From assembly GCA_947650285.1 (NCBI GenBank), contig CANTFL010001046.1, forward strand, positions 1 to 64,000: a stretch of 64,000 nt of DNA. Direction: 5' to 3'. The number at the start of each line of letters is the position of its first letter. Position 1 is the stretch's first letter. Made by a program: the position numbers and the translations under genes. Below, one piece after another: positions 34,101-46,370 of the stretch. This stretch comes from Hyaloperonospora brassicae. Taxonomy: Eukaryota > Oomycota > Peronosporomycetes > Peronosporales > Peronosporaceae. Under the pieces are notes generated by a model, which worked only from the letters and a program-made list of their open reading frames with translations, was not told the origin of the DNA and made no database searches.

Positions 34101-37100
34101 GATCGTTGAGCGCGTAGCGGGATTCGACCACAAAAGCAACAGATCTTTGTGAGTAATTTTAGGCCTTTTTAATGGCTTCTACGGGCAAATTATACGCATA
34201 GGATTACCTTAATGATTTGTGGGAAAAATATATATATTTACAAGTTCAGCAATTCAATTTAATGTTCAAGACCTCTAATTACAAAAGGTTGATTAACGTT
34301 TAAGGTGAAAGCTGATTAGCGATATCCAAAGCGTCATTCGCATTTAAGATATGTATATCTTACTACATATATATATACATATATATAGGCTAGCGAATCG
34401 TTTCCATCTGTAAAAAAGGATTTTTAGACGATGGCGTGTATTTTATTTTACTATAATACATTTAAATGTTAAGAGCGGGGCCTATCGATGTTCTATGTGT
34501 AATATGTTCTTGTTCAAAAATAAGAAGTATTCTAATGTTTTATAAGTAAAGTACTTATTGATTTTATGCTCACTTTTGCACAACTGTTGTACCTCTAAAA
34601 TGAACCATTTCTATGCATTGTTTTTTCGAAAGGACTTCTGATCGACCTTTACAATATAAGGGTAGATTGCATTTAATAAAATCGACAACAACGATTTAAG
34701 CGTAGAGTGTAGTTTAATGTTTGTATCCATCTTCTTACTTTTTTTATATTATAAAAAAACGATTTGCGTAATTAAATATACAAAGTCAGTAGCCCTCACT
34801 AGACCTTATAATCTTTGTGACTTTGATAAATTTTTTGCACGAAGCAAGTTCCTTCATCTCGAATTTATTATTATGGAACTTAATATGAATTGACCCTACA
34901 CATATACCTAGCCACAAACATATTAAACGTACCAGTCTGGCATTAAAAAAATGCGGAATTTGCATATATATGGTATATAATTTGTTTTGTAATTATGTCG
35001 GGCAACGTCGGTATTAATATAATTTTAAATGATTTCTTACTGACAAAATTTACAATTTCACCAAATTAAAATAGGTTTTAATATACGCACAGAAATATTG
35101 GTTTTTTATAAGGATATTTATATGAGCTATCGTGATGGTAACAGGAATTTTTTTTGTCACGTCAAGCTGTATTTTATAAATCATAAGACGCTTTTTTTGC
35201 TGGACGAAATGATTTAATAACCAATGCGGATAGTACAAACATACTTTAAATTTGTTTCAAATTAGTGAAGTCTATGCAAGTAATGGCGTGGAAGAACATG
35301 TGCTCTTTCTGTGTCGAAAGATGATGCATTTGCTTACAACAGGATATATCTCGTAAAAGGCTTTGTTTGTGAACTTTCATCAATCTAATCTATACAGTGT
35401 TTACAACTGATATATGGTTTACATATACCATATTTTAATTTTGCGGCATATATCGCGACCATGGTTATAAAATTAATAGCTAAATGTTTAATGGCTTATG
35501 CATTTCTTTTAGATAAACACCTTGAGTGACAATTGATATTATGAATAAAGAGGTTGAGATGTAATTCAACCATATTTGTTTGCATCGATCAAGTAGCCTA
35601 GCCGTCTATATAGACCAGATAAACCCGTCAACACTGACAGCATGTAAATAATACAATACTCCCAAAACTTTTTAGAATATATTCAGCTGCATTTATATTG
35701 CTTATAAAAAAAGTGTAATAATGTGGATTTACATGTCTGATAATATACTCAATTAGGAAAATACAGCATTAATCTTATAATATAGTAAAAAATTAGCAAC
35801 AAGAATAGTACCAAAAATGGATTTAAGGTATAATTTAGAATTATTAATATTAGTTAAGGGGATTGATAAATAGGCATGCTATCTTTGCAAATATCTTATA
35901 ATATAATTTTAAAATGATGATTTAAGAAATGCCGTGTGGACGACTATAATTATATGAATAAATTATTAATCTCTAATATTTATCGCAGATCGCATTTTAA
36001 ACTATTGTTACAAATTATATTTATTAAATTTTAAAATTTTTAGTTATTTAGAGCCGACATGTATCGACAGTCATGTGACGATAGTATTTATATATTTTTT
36101 TGGCCGCATCATCGATATGGTAATATTGACCTAGCAAATGAGATAATTCTTCTAGTAATAAAAACAATAAATGTCATATATAATAGGACAAAGGCAAGAA
36201 CGTCACGTTAAAAATTGTAACATACTTCGTATACAGCATATGCTATATTACATTAATTACTAAATTTTTTGTGTACAACCTGAAAACGACGAGAAAGGCA
36301 AAAATTAATAATACATATTCAGATCTTATTGGCATTGCTTTATATACCGCGTAGAAGCAACTCAATATTTTCGATACTTTTATTGCCTCGTCGAATTTTT
36401 ATTCTCCAGTCCGATTGACATGCATAACACGTTTCTTCATTTAATTTCCTAGTAATCTTTAGTTTTTGCTTTAAAATTATGAGATGGCCATTTTGGCATA
36501 AAAAGCTTTAGATGCCAAGATTCCCGTCAATGGTAAACTAAATACAGGAAAAAAAGATTTGCCTTCGACACCTATTTCAAAAATTTGATATATAATGTCG
36601 AAAAAGTACGCTACGTCAAGTTGCTAACAATAATACTATGATATATCAATTTACCGTGTCCTTTATTTCTTTATATTCTAGACTATCGGATATTCATTCC
36701 TCAATATCGAAAGATATTAAAAGACCTACTGGACTGTCATAAGAAAAGATGAATTGGTAAAGTAGTCGTTTTGTTAAAGGATTTGGTTAGCACTGTGACA
36801 TCAAAAATTTTAAATATTTATATAAAAAATTCGATCTAATCCATACAATAATTGCCATTATACACGCTCATATTACCCATATAATTTATATCTTTTGGCT
36901 CTCTGCATGTTTGCATTTCCATCTTTCGGACCATTTGTGTGTTCGATAATTCCAATTGTTAGGCTGTGTAGATAAAGGTAATACTAGAATAAACAAGATA
37001 TATAGTATATAAACAATCAAGTCCTCTTTGATCGCCAAAAATTTTAATTTTACAAATAAATTACACATATTAAGACACTTTATATCGGAAATACATAGAA

Positions 37101-37140
37101 TATGCCACGTTTTTTGATCCACAGGATAGGATACCTTTTT
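34101..37140. other. AT-rich desert
   Basis: Strongly AT-rich. Frames at 35050-35238 and 36886-37122 are Ile/Leu/Lys-rich translations of AT sequence and are not called. Confidence 0.6.
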
Positions 37141-37511
37141 TAACTAGCTAAAAGAGGAATACAAGACGACGAATGAACTAAGCGCGCGCAGCCTGTCTGT
37201 GTAGCGAAGCGATTTGGCGATGGCTATTTAAACAAGAGCTGGTGTTCTTCTAGCCGCACTTCAAGCCGAAAAGCGTCCCGCTGATTTGCTCGGTGCAGTT
37301 TTAACCACCAGGTACGTTTCTCATTGTTTAACTAAAAACGAGAAGCTGTTTGAGGACATTGAACCCGTATCGGAGATCGACGGACCAAAATTTACGGTGC
37401 CCTATTTATAAGAAGATGATATTGAGGGATAATGTCTCGGAGATGGTCTTTCGAGACTGCGCGGGGGAACTAAAGGGGACTTCTTTGCGTCGCTTGCAAG
37501 GGTCCGACGAA
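37141..37511 (+). pseudogene. GC-richer island with short protein-like frame, unrecognised
   Basis: In the middle of the desert GC rises sharply for about 370 bp. A stop-to-stop plus frame at 37232-37411 (59 codons) reads VLLAALQAEKRPADLLGAVL and then KLFEDIEPVSEIDGPKF, with balanced amino-acid use. A GT at 37311 after ACCACCAG could be a splice donor. The same frame continues past two stops with SRLRGGTKGDFFASLARV. It looks like the remnant of a gene or transposon ORF. No family is recognised. Confidence 0.3.
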
Positions 37512-40500
37512 AAAGAATAAATTCAGTCCAAACTTGTGAATTAATAATAAGTGTCCTATTCTACGAATTTCCGATAGAATGTGTCCTATTCAATGTAATT
37601 TCTAATTTCATAAAGATGTAATATAGACTATACGGTCTTCTATATGTTAAGTGGGCTAGATATACACAAAAATTACAAGAAAGCACTGATAATTATTTGT
37701 TTTTTAATTTAATAGGATCATATATATAAATTATCGGTCCATATTTTAAAATTCATAACTAATTTCATTGATAATAAGGCTATTTATTAGAATTGTCGCT
37801 CAGACGTCCAAAACTTAGTGTCGAGCTGCATTCTAATGATGCATTGAATAGACAAGACCTGGATTACAGCGCGATGATGTAACTTTCACTCTTGCGCCTT
37901 ACAAATATATATATTTGTGGTTTAAAAATCAATCATGATCTGTACGATATGTATTTATATGATTATCTTTCTCAAGTAAGTACGCAACTTCACCTCCTTA
38001 ACTCACACTTGTAAATGTTTCTACATCGTCCGAGTAATCGTTGTGCATTTTCATATGCGTGATTGTCTTTCTACTACGAAATCTCCTGTTGTAAAGCGTT
38101 CAATTTTAATTGATTAGTAACTTGAGATTCCTAGGTCTCTGCCTGTCAACCACAAAATTTGGCTTACTATAGAATTCTATATTTGTATATCATTCCATAT
38201 ATAAACTAAACTTATATATGAAAAATTTCTATACTTATCGTGGAGGCATGTCGTACATTTGCGTTAAAGTTTACATAAGAATTATTTTCTACCACTATAA
38301 GCTACTCTAGGAAGAGTAGTTTGCACAACAAACTTAGTTTTTTTAATGAAAAACCCTTCGATGAATAAGAAAGCATACGGTATATCACATTTTACTTTGC
38401 AATCATCAATTATTATAGGTGAAGTATAGCAAAGAGCATGGTATTTGTAAGCATATAATAAGTGCCGGTTTCATTCCAGCGTACTTTTTACATTTTGTCA
38501 AAATTTTGTGTCTAATGGCATACTATGTCAAATTTTAACCAAGTTTTGCAATAGGTCTAGATAATTCAAAAACGAAGAAACGGTACCATCGTAATACGTT
38601 GCATGTAAAAAAAACTCTAGAAATACAACTACTGGTAGACCTAGCGACCCATTGCAAGTAAATATGTTTATCCAAAAAAACGTTTACGCAATTGAGTCAC
38701 AACATCGAACTAACATCCAGAAAAACGATCGAGCTCGTATCAATCTCCATGACGATGACCATATCAGCTTATATTCAAGGTCAACCACTGGACTTGTCGT
38801 CAGATATTTAGTATAATTAATCGAATCGTCATTACGTCAAAAATCATGATTATTAATATTATTATGCAACATGATTCTGTTGGTTTTGTGCACAGCCCAC
38901 ATACATATTTTTTTTGTTGAAATCTAATAGTATACACGTGGATACTAACAATACAAATAATTGTAAGAATTATACAAAAAAATATAAATTAAATACCTTG
39001 TTCAACTAAAATATTCAAATTCTATATCCATTAATTTAAAAAAAGAATTATGCCACATGATATACAATATAAAAATGCTATGCAAGATCATCTTAGTATA
39101 CTTCATATAAAACGATTATCGATTAATCAACTAATTCGAGATACAAAAGATTTTGCGATATTTAGGGTACGCGGACAGCCCATCGTCTTAATTTTGAAAG
39201 CCTCTTACCGTCCATATGCAATCGTAAAAAGCCTGTGTGATTTTCTATTTACTTGCGCACGGGTCCCGGTGCCAGCCTTATCCAATTGGCCACGCCTAAT
39301 CAGTTCAAATTGCGTAAATATCCGTCGAAAATACCAAAGGTACAATGGCCTTCACTTGTGTAACGCATAAACCTGTTCGTCAAGTTATTTTCCATGGCAA
39401 GCCGTATCGCACAATTTTAATTTATGCTGCGCAAAAATGTAATAATTGAATGTATTTTTTCGTCTTTTATGCCAGCCATATTAAAATTAATATGTTTGCT
39501 TTGACACTTTGACCTTAGGGAAAACCGATCATAAAGTATTTAATCCTGGACCCGCTAAGAGTCTCACCAACATAAATTAGACAAATTTATATTATTGCGC
39601 GTTGGGCGACAATCCTTTTGTGGCAAAAAAAGCTAAACGTTTAGATTTAGACTAGCAGATGTGGTGCGACCGAAATTTATGCTAAATTTAAACTATTATT
39701 GAGACCTGAACATTAACGTTGAGAAAATACTGCCATTCACCATAAACAAATTTATGAGCTATCCTTAATGTTTTTAAATCGCCCGTATCAGTACTGCAAA
39801 ACAGACAATTAGTTCATTTGCATTTTCGTAGACTTTTCACGATCACACTAACTTCGCGGAGGATGCACGCTAACGTGAAGTTTTATTGGTTATTTGCGTT
39901 GAACGTTTGCGCTCTTACGGATTCACATGTTGATGTTTTCATCCTCGAACAACCTCTACATACGACCAATTTCTATCGTTAAATTTCAAGTGAATAGCTT
40001 CGTGTTTATTGGACCTGTTCAAATAATTTATTTATTAAATCCGAAAGCGAAATTTTTAAACGACAAAAAAATAATACATATAGACGTTTTACGAACTTAG
40101 TAATAGAACAATTTACGAAGTTGATATCAGGAGCACATAAATTAAGTTTACTTTAGGTTGATGAGCATACATAAGTTTTAAAAGGAAACAAATACGGAGG
40201 TACAAATATATATATATATATATCAGGAAAATTATCACGATTTTCGAATTCTTATGCTTTAGGAATGTGCGAATAGCCAATTTCGATAGCAAAATCGTAA
40301 TAAAACACTTGCGCTCAATCCTTCGTCTAATATATGAAAATTCATATTATTCAGCTAAGACAAAACCCGTATATCAAGTATACCGCAATAACTTGTATTT
40401 TTTTTCTCGTGTTAATCGGACCATTACAAGCTTTTAAAATAATTTCTTACTTAATCCACCATTTTGCACAAAATATCTTCTTTTTTTGATAAAATATGCA

Positions 40501-41356
40501 TAGTGATGCGTTATAAAAATCGTAGACTATATCAAGATGTGATTCCATATTTAACACAACATTCAGATTACATGTTTTACCATCATATTGACTACGCATG
40601 TATTTCGTTGATGTTACGAGCCGTAAGCTAACATTACAAATGTAATCCGAAACCTATACTAGCAGTGAAGAACCTCAATAAAGTATGAGCTATAACTGCT
40701 TGAAGTGTTGAATGAAATCATAGAAGAAAGAGAATGAAACGGATTGCGATTCGCACAAATGAGGAAAGCAAGAGAAAGGCATTAACTGATATTATAATAA
40801 GTTGTGCACATAAAATTGACCTCAACGGAGCTTAATTATAATGAAAAAAGAAAAAACGGATAGTCGTATTACACATATATAAAAAATGCGATTACATGTA
40901 GTTTAAGCACAACTCGTTGTTTTCCTGCCATCAACTCGAGCTTGTCCAAGTATTGAAAAATTGTCATTTAATCTAATCCTTATTTCATTGCACAAAATAT
41001 GATCAAATATTAAGCAAGGTTTTACCATTGGACTAGCGAGAGGACGCGTCTTTTTTTTAGTTATAAGCTGTAAGCGTTAAGCGCTAATGCGTATTGTGAC
41101 AGTCCTAATGATTTAAACGCGTTGAATACAATCAATACTAGCTGCTATAGATCTACAATAGGCTCATTGTGGAACTAGCTGCGTAATCAGATAGGCTTTT
41201 TTGTGATCGGCTACATGTAATTCTTATACATATGATAGCACATATGTTAGAATTATAAGTCGAATCGATTTTTACACATGAAAGAAATATGTATACACAT
41301 CTTTGCTTGACAGATATATCAGAATATAAGCTGGATAATCAGAAGACTTTCTCGCT

Positions 41357-41391
<35 letters not shown>

Positions 41392-42071
41392 AATTTATCA
41401 AACACAATTCACTAAGAGTTAAAAGTTCTTATAGATATAAAAGGACAATTATTATTAAACGTAAGATCGCATCCGCTCCATGCAAAAAGTCGTTTGTATT
41501 TTTGATTGGTGACAAATAAATCAAATTAATGAAATCATTATCGTTAAGCTTTTGACAAACAACTTTGTCGATTAAGTTCTGATCAGTAAGGTGTAAAGCT
41601 TTATAACGTAAGCTCACAAAGACAGCGCAGACGTGCTAAAAGCCGTCACTACGGTATACTTAATTGCAAAGGCTACGTCACTAACAACCTTGACCTGATG
41701 TTGCTCTCACAAATATACATAATATCCATTGGAATACCTCGCAAAATTCAATCGAAGCCAGGTTCGCTGTGTGCATTCCTTACCCTATTTTATGTATAAA
41801 TTGAAGGATCGGAACATGACGTCAAGGGTGCAAATAAATAAAAAACATTTAATTACAAGGAAAAACAATAGCAGAATAAGATTTATGATCGCTTATGAAA
41901 ATGCCAGGCGGCAAATGGCGCTTTTGATGCAAAACTATCGATAAGCACTAATAAAGTTTGAACATAAATATCTTTTCTCAATGCCACGCATGAGGATTCG
42001 TAAATTGCTTTTTACACTGTCCAAATTTTTTTTGCGTTTACTTTACTGCCCATCAAGCGCCTTAAAAAATA
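37512..42071. other. AT-rich desert with AT microsatellites
   Basis: Contains a 106-codon plus frame at 39050-39370 (ATG at 39050) with no motif; its second half (RPYAIVKSLCDFLFTCARVP) lies in less AT-rich DNA and could be a fragment, but it is not called. Pure TA tracts lie at about 40207-40223 and 41361-41389. Other frames (41289-41519, 41729-41944) are Lys/Ile/Tyr-rich, as expected from base composition. Confidence 0.5.
41361..41389. repeat. (TA)n microsatellite
   Basis: Uninterrupted TA dinucleotides, about 29 bp. Confidence 0.95.
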
Positions 42072-42479
42072 TTAAAAAAAATTCTTTAGCAACTTTGCGC
42101 GCGGAATCAGTTTGCAACTCTTTTCTGCAGGTTGAGCTTGTACGTCTACATTTCCAGATTATATGTTCCTGTCCTCTTAAGGTCGCGCCTATGCATACGT
42201 ACCCCATCGTGTTATCGTCCCACGCGACGAAAGATGCTTACCGGCTGATCTAGCATCCCGCCCGACCGGATAGACCAACTCGAAGTTGTTGGGGATGTAT
42301 GTATCTTTGATACGCAGTACTAGCTCGTACAGACAAATTTCGAAATTAGCAATTGAATTTAGTTTGTCGCACACATTTTTACGAAATTGAGTTGTTTCCA
42401 CAGGGAATCGAACTCTCACTACTTCCTCGGCACGAGCAGTGCTTATACAGGACACAAGCGCATAGATAATAGATCTCAT
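42072..42479 (-). CDS. Candidate small secreted protein (two-exon model)
   Basis: ATG at 42477-42479 opens a 96-codon frame. Residues 1-17 (MRSIIYALVSCISTARA) have the positive-hydrophobic-small-residue pattern of a signal peptide with an ARA|EE cleavage site. The frame then reads RVRFPVETTQF, NVCDKLNSIANFEICLYELV and NNFELVYPVGRDARSAG. A donor CCG|GTAAGC at 42241 and an acceptor CTGCAG at 42125 would define a 117-nt intron; exon 2 joins in phase and ends at a TAA (42072-42074), giving about 94 residues with three Cys after the leader. Without splicing it ends at 42189. Local GC exceeds that of neighbours. Caution: an overlapping minus frame (42379-42654) is also open, so a frameshifted older gene is the alternative. 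Confidence 0.35.
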
Positions 42480-42863
42480 TTTTTATGCGATTGAGTCCAA
42501 AATACGAATGGTAACTCGGCTCCACATCATTGTGGTTGGCGTTGGAATCTAGATCGTAAATGAACCTGCAAGAAAATACACAAAGTGCAACATAACGGCG
42601 TAACGAATATACTACAGTATAGTTAATTGGCTTGGGGAGTGTGGAAGGCGGCATACATATTTACTTCTTGAGGTAAATTGCTTAAGTCCTCGAACGGTTT
42701 TTAAACATGACCGCACGTCATCTTTGACCATTTGATGTCAAGCCAAGCGGGTCTATAGCCAATCCTATATTATAAAAAAATGAATGGGATCTATCCCATT
42801 TGGATTGCAGTAATCGTCTAATTAGGCGCCAGAGCTTAGTAATTCTGAGCTGCATCCGACCAC

Positions 42864-43127
42864 TTATAAAGACCCTATAGACCCATCAAAATTGAATAAT
42901 TGACTTCGAAGATGAACGACTGGTAGTGGAAGAGACGGCTGATAAGTCGCAAACCTCGGTTTCGGGTTTGACGATGTAGGGGAAAGGTAAATAGCTAGTA
43001 GAAGGTGTATCAAGTTTATTGAACCAGCAAAATAGTCTTGCTGCATTGTTTCAGGTCTTATGCAGTTTCTTGCATCGTCCGCTTTGTCATCAGAGTGAAG
43101 GAAGGTCAACCTTGTCACCGGATTCAT
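42864..43127 (-). CDS. Hypothetical ORF, 87 aa
   Basis: ATG at 43125-43127 (MNPVTRLTFLHSDDKADD...), stop at 42864-42866. The composition is balanced, the N-terminal half charged, and the second half Pro-rich (YLSPTSSNPKPRF, QPSLPLPVV). No domain is recognised. It lies upstream of the candidate secreted protein on the same strand and might be an exon of one gene, but no convincing splice pair was found between them. Confidence 0.2.
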   Translation of the reverse strand: MNPVTRLTFLHSDDKADDARNCIRPETMQQDYFAGSINLIHLLLAIYLSPTSSNPKPRFATYQPSLPLPVVHLRSQLFNFDGSIGSL

Positions 43128-43951
43128 TTTATTAGTGCGGACATGATTAAATTAGTAACTTTTTATTATTTAATAGAAAAAAGCTAAATTTAGTGATATT
43201 AAATCCAACCACTGAACGTCCTTTTCAACGACAAATATGAAGGTTTTTTATTTTACAAATTGGACGTACAGGTGAAAGTGTATGATGCTGAATGTTGCAA
43301 GTGTGCTACTATAGTGATGTAACCTTTAAATGATCAGATTAGTATCACCCCAACCTTAGCTATGATAGCAGTCTCTAAATGTCATTGTTAATCTACTAGT
43401 TGATTTAGCGCTTCCACGCACCGCTTGCCCACCAAATGGGCAATATTTGACGGCAAGCAGCGTCATTTGCTTCCGGAACTTGAAATGCACTCGATCAGAT
43501 TAGTTTGGGATTAAAATTGCTGGTCATTTTAAAGCACGGCTCTATCAAGCATCCGCCTCAGGTTTTGGTGGGGTAATTATGTCACAGGCTCGCTAGACGA
43601 TATTAAAAAATATAGATGGGTCCGCACTTAGCGCCTTCTTTAAATAAGGTTCGTGTATTGACGTGTTGTCGTGCTCATAAAAAAAACCATTACCATCCAG
43701 ATGGTCCGCCATTGACTCATATAATTTTTAGTATAATACCTAAATTTTGTGACTTTGCTCCTCTTCGAAAAAATCCAACATGCTTGTCATACCGCTTATA
43801 GAGGCACCTTATACCCGCAATCAAGCCACCATCGTATAATCTTTATAAAATAATTTGTGTAAGTCGCGCAAACTCCTTGTAATTTAATTGGATCTTTTAT
43901 TTAATACTTCCATTCGTCCAAAAATATTGTTGGTCTTTTCTTTATCGAAGA

Positions 43952-44434
43952 GACGGCATCATTTGGCAGACCATTTACTACAAGCAGTTTTACCCGATCG
44001 GTAAGCACTGATGTATTTTACGGTTGTACAACTTAGTGGAGGCCTTTTTTGAAGAGATTAGAGACTTTCAAGTGAATCACAGAGGAAACTCTAATTGCAC
44101 ATGGAGCTTACTTGTAGATAAATAACGATCCTTAGTGGCACGGAGCAGTCAGTTACAATTTGTTTCAGTCAAAACTGATATACTTCCGGCTGTTTTGTTT
44201 GCAATATAGGTGACGGAATGGCTTAAAAGTGTTTTAAGGCGCCAAATGATCAACTCATTCGTCAATCAATCTCTCGATGACTCATTATGCCCTATTAAAG
44301 GCTTTCGGATTTCTTATTTCTTCTTTAGCATTTTTCTTTTCTCTCAGCATACTTTTGTATACCATACGGTTAAAGATAGTAGCGCCAAAACGCAGGCATT
44401 TAAAAAAGCAAACGTACCCAATATAAGTTGGTGA
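43952..44434 (+). pseudogene. Decayed coding-like frame, unrecognised
   Basis: One plus-strand phase stays nearly open for about 160 codons with only three internal stops, fewer than expected in AT-rich DNA: GIIWQTIYYKQFYPIGKH, then LYNLVEAFFEEIRDFQVNH, then the open 74-codon piece from 44210 (VLRRQMINSFVNQSLDDSLC). The aromatic/acidic pattern is protein-like. I do not recognise a family; a transposase remnant is possible. A further frame (44428-44619) partly overlaps. Confidence 0.3.
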
Positions 44435-45060
44435 CAGTGGGATACGACACGGCGATGCTTAGTGAACTTATTTATTTTTTCTTTCTTTACAATTTTTCGT
44501 TTTTCGGAGGAAAAGAACTACTAATAAAATATTATGTCGCGAGAATATGCACACGTGCAGCGCTAGTATGGGTCGACACCTATTTTCTTTATTTCAATCT
44601 ATTTGCGCTTAGTGTTTAGAAAGTTTTCAATCCATTCCAATCCTGTCAGCATTGCAACAATGCTAAATAAAAATGTACGAGGCTCAGTTCTTACAGACAC
44701 CTTTAAACTACAGAATATAGTCCGTACCGCTGCGACAATTTTGTTCGCATGAAAGAAGACAATAAGCTGACGACGGCCAGTTTAGGCGACATGATCCGTG
44801 TGAAGAACACTTTTTTATACTCTGTACAACATTAGTGGAGGAGGGAAAAGGTGCAAAATGCTCGTCGGGCATATAGTTATTAATAAATAAACGACACGTT
44901 CCGAAGTTTCTGAGCGACCAAAATTAGTACCGGGTCTCATTGCTTTTCTAGCGTGTGTACTTCTCGAAGCAGACCTCACGAATAGTGAGAATCTGATAAT
45001 GAAATCGTTTTAATAACTGCATGATATGCCGCTCTATCCTATTTTTGCGACCAGTGCGTT
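44435..45060. other. Spacer; nothing assigned
   Basis: GC rises toward 45 kb but no motif was recognised before the LTR start at 45061. Confidence 0.4.
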
Positions 45061-46370
45061 TGTGGTGGAGTGGGTATCGCTCTTTTAAAAAGTCGCTACC
45101 AACTCTTTTCTGAAGCCCAAACGACCGACTAACGTAGAGGGTACTCCGATTTCGTGTTCTTTATAGCCTTCCTCCCCTTGTGTACCCGTCAGTGGAACAG
45201 GTTGCACACTTCCAGGTTTACTTGTATCAATGTAAAACTCGACCGTGTTTGCGATGGGGTCGAGACTCGATCACGGTGAGGAATTCTTCACACCACGATC
45301 ATGGTCGACGTAATCTTGTGTAAAGGTTCACGGGATCATTTGCAAATTTGTAGGGTGCTCGATATGAGTCACCCTGATCTGCAACAGATCGCCTTGTCCA
45401 AATGTAGACCTTGATTAGCGAGCCTTCTGACCACTTAAGCCGTCTCGCGATCTTGAGTCCTCAACCAAAAAGAGTTTCTGCGTCCAGAAGCGGTTGGGGG
45501 GATTAATAGCTCTTGATCCTAAGACAAACAGTCCAGAGATATCCAATGGTTAAATAACGTTCCTTTTCCTAGATGTCGGGTGGCCAGTGATCCACTTAGA
45601 GGATTTTCAACACGTTTACATTGAAAAAAGAATAAGGAGCTATATTTGATGTTAAGAAATCCAAACCAACAACTCTAGACCTGTCCCAATATCTTGGACA
45701 CTGCAGACCACGTGTCGCTTCCGCTGGACAAGGTGAACCTTGCACTTGCGTGGTAAACACCTTATATAATTTACTGATCGCAGTGTCCCTTCTGGTTGCC
45801 GATCGTATGGCGTAACCCACACTAGCTTAATCGCGACCATATGTCTTTTCGCCGATCACGGTCGCGATCACCTTGATGATCACCATCACATACTTGATAG
45901 CCGATCACATACTTCATCGCCGATCGCGACCTCCTTGCTGATCGCAGTTTCCTTCTTATCGCCTGATCGCCAGCGTAATCTTCCCCATGCCCGTAAATAA
46001 ATCTTCATGACTCGTACCCTGCGCCCGTCGTACCTCAATTAGATATCGCAGGGTCCACCGTGTCTGATCTGGTAATCGCTTCATACTAAACGTCCAATTG
46101 ACGCCAACCGACCAGTTGAAGGCCGGCGCTGTCAACCGCCAACGTAAAATCAATCTAATTGATGGCGACCAGTTCTTTATTCGCGAAATTCCTTAGTCTT
46201 TCCACCACAGTTTTATGCCGCCCGGACTATTTGGTAACTGTACACCCTGTAAATTGCCTTAACAGATTAGATGTACTACGCCGAATGAAGATTTCTAGAC
46301 TAAGACTTAATGCTGGGGGAAATAATTACAAAGACAGACCATCGAGGTGGCGTTAGATATACCCCACACC
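45061..46370 (-). repeat. Detached family-2 LTR with GATC-rich tail
   Basis: Starts exactly TGTGGTGGAGTGGGTATCGC. Landmarks: GAGGGTACTCCGAT, GGTTGCACACTTCCAG, CTTCACACCACGATC, CTCGATATGAGTCACCCTGA, TGACCACTTAAGCCGTCTCG, GGTGGCCAGTGATCCAC and, further on, GTATGGCGTAACCCACACTAG, collinear with the 62.6-kb copy. The tail (45840-46110) is dense in GATC. The right end is set only by the return to AT-rich sequence. Small frames inside (45596-46356) are not genes. No internal element sequence adjoins it. Confidence 0.6.

Noticed and set aside
13679..45060. AT-rich block considered as mitochondrial DNA or a viral insertion
   Set aside because: No long ORFs, rRNA, tRNA or respiratory genes, and it is interspersed with nuclear transposon remnants; drift and ancient repeats explain it better.
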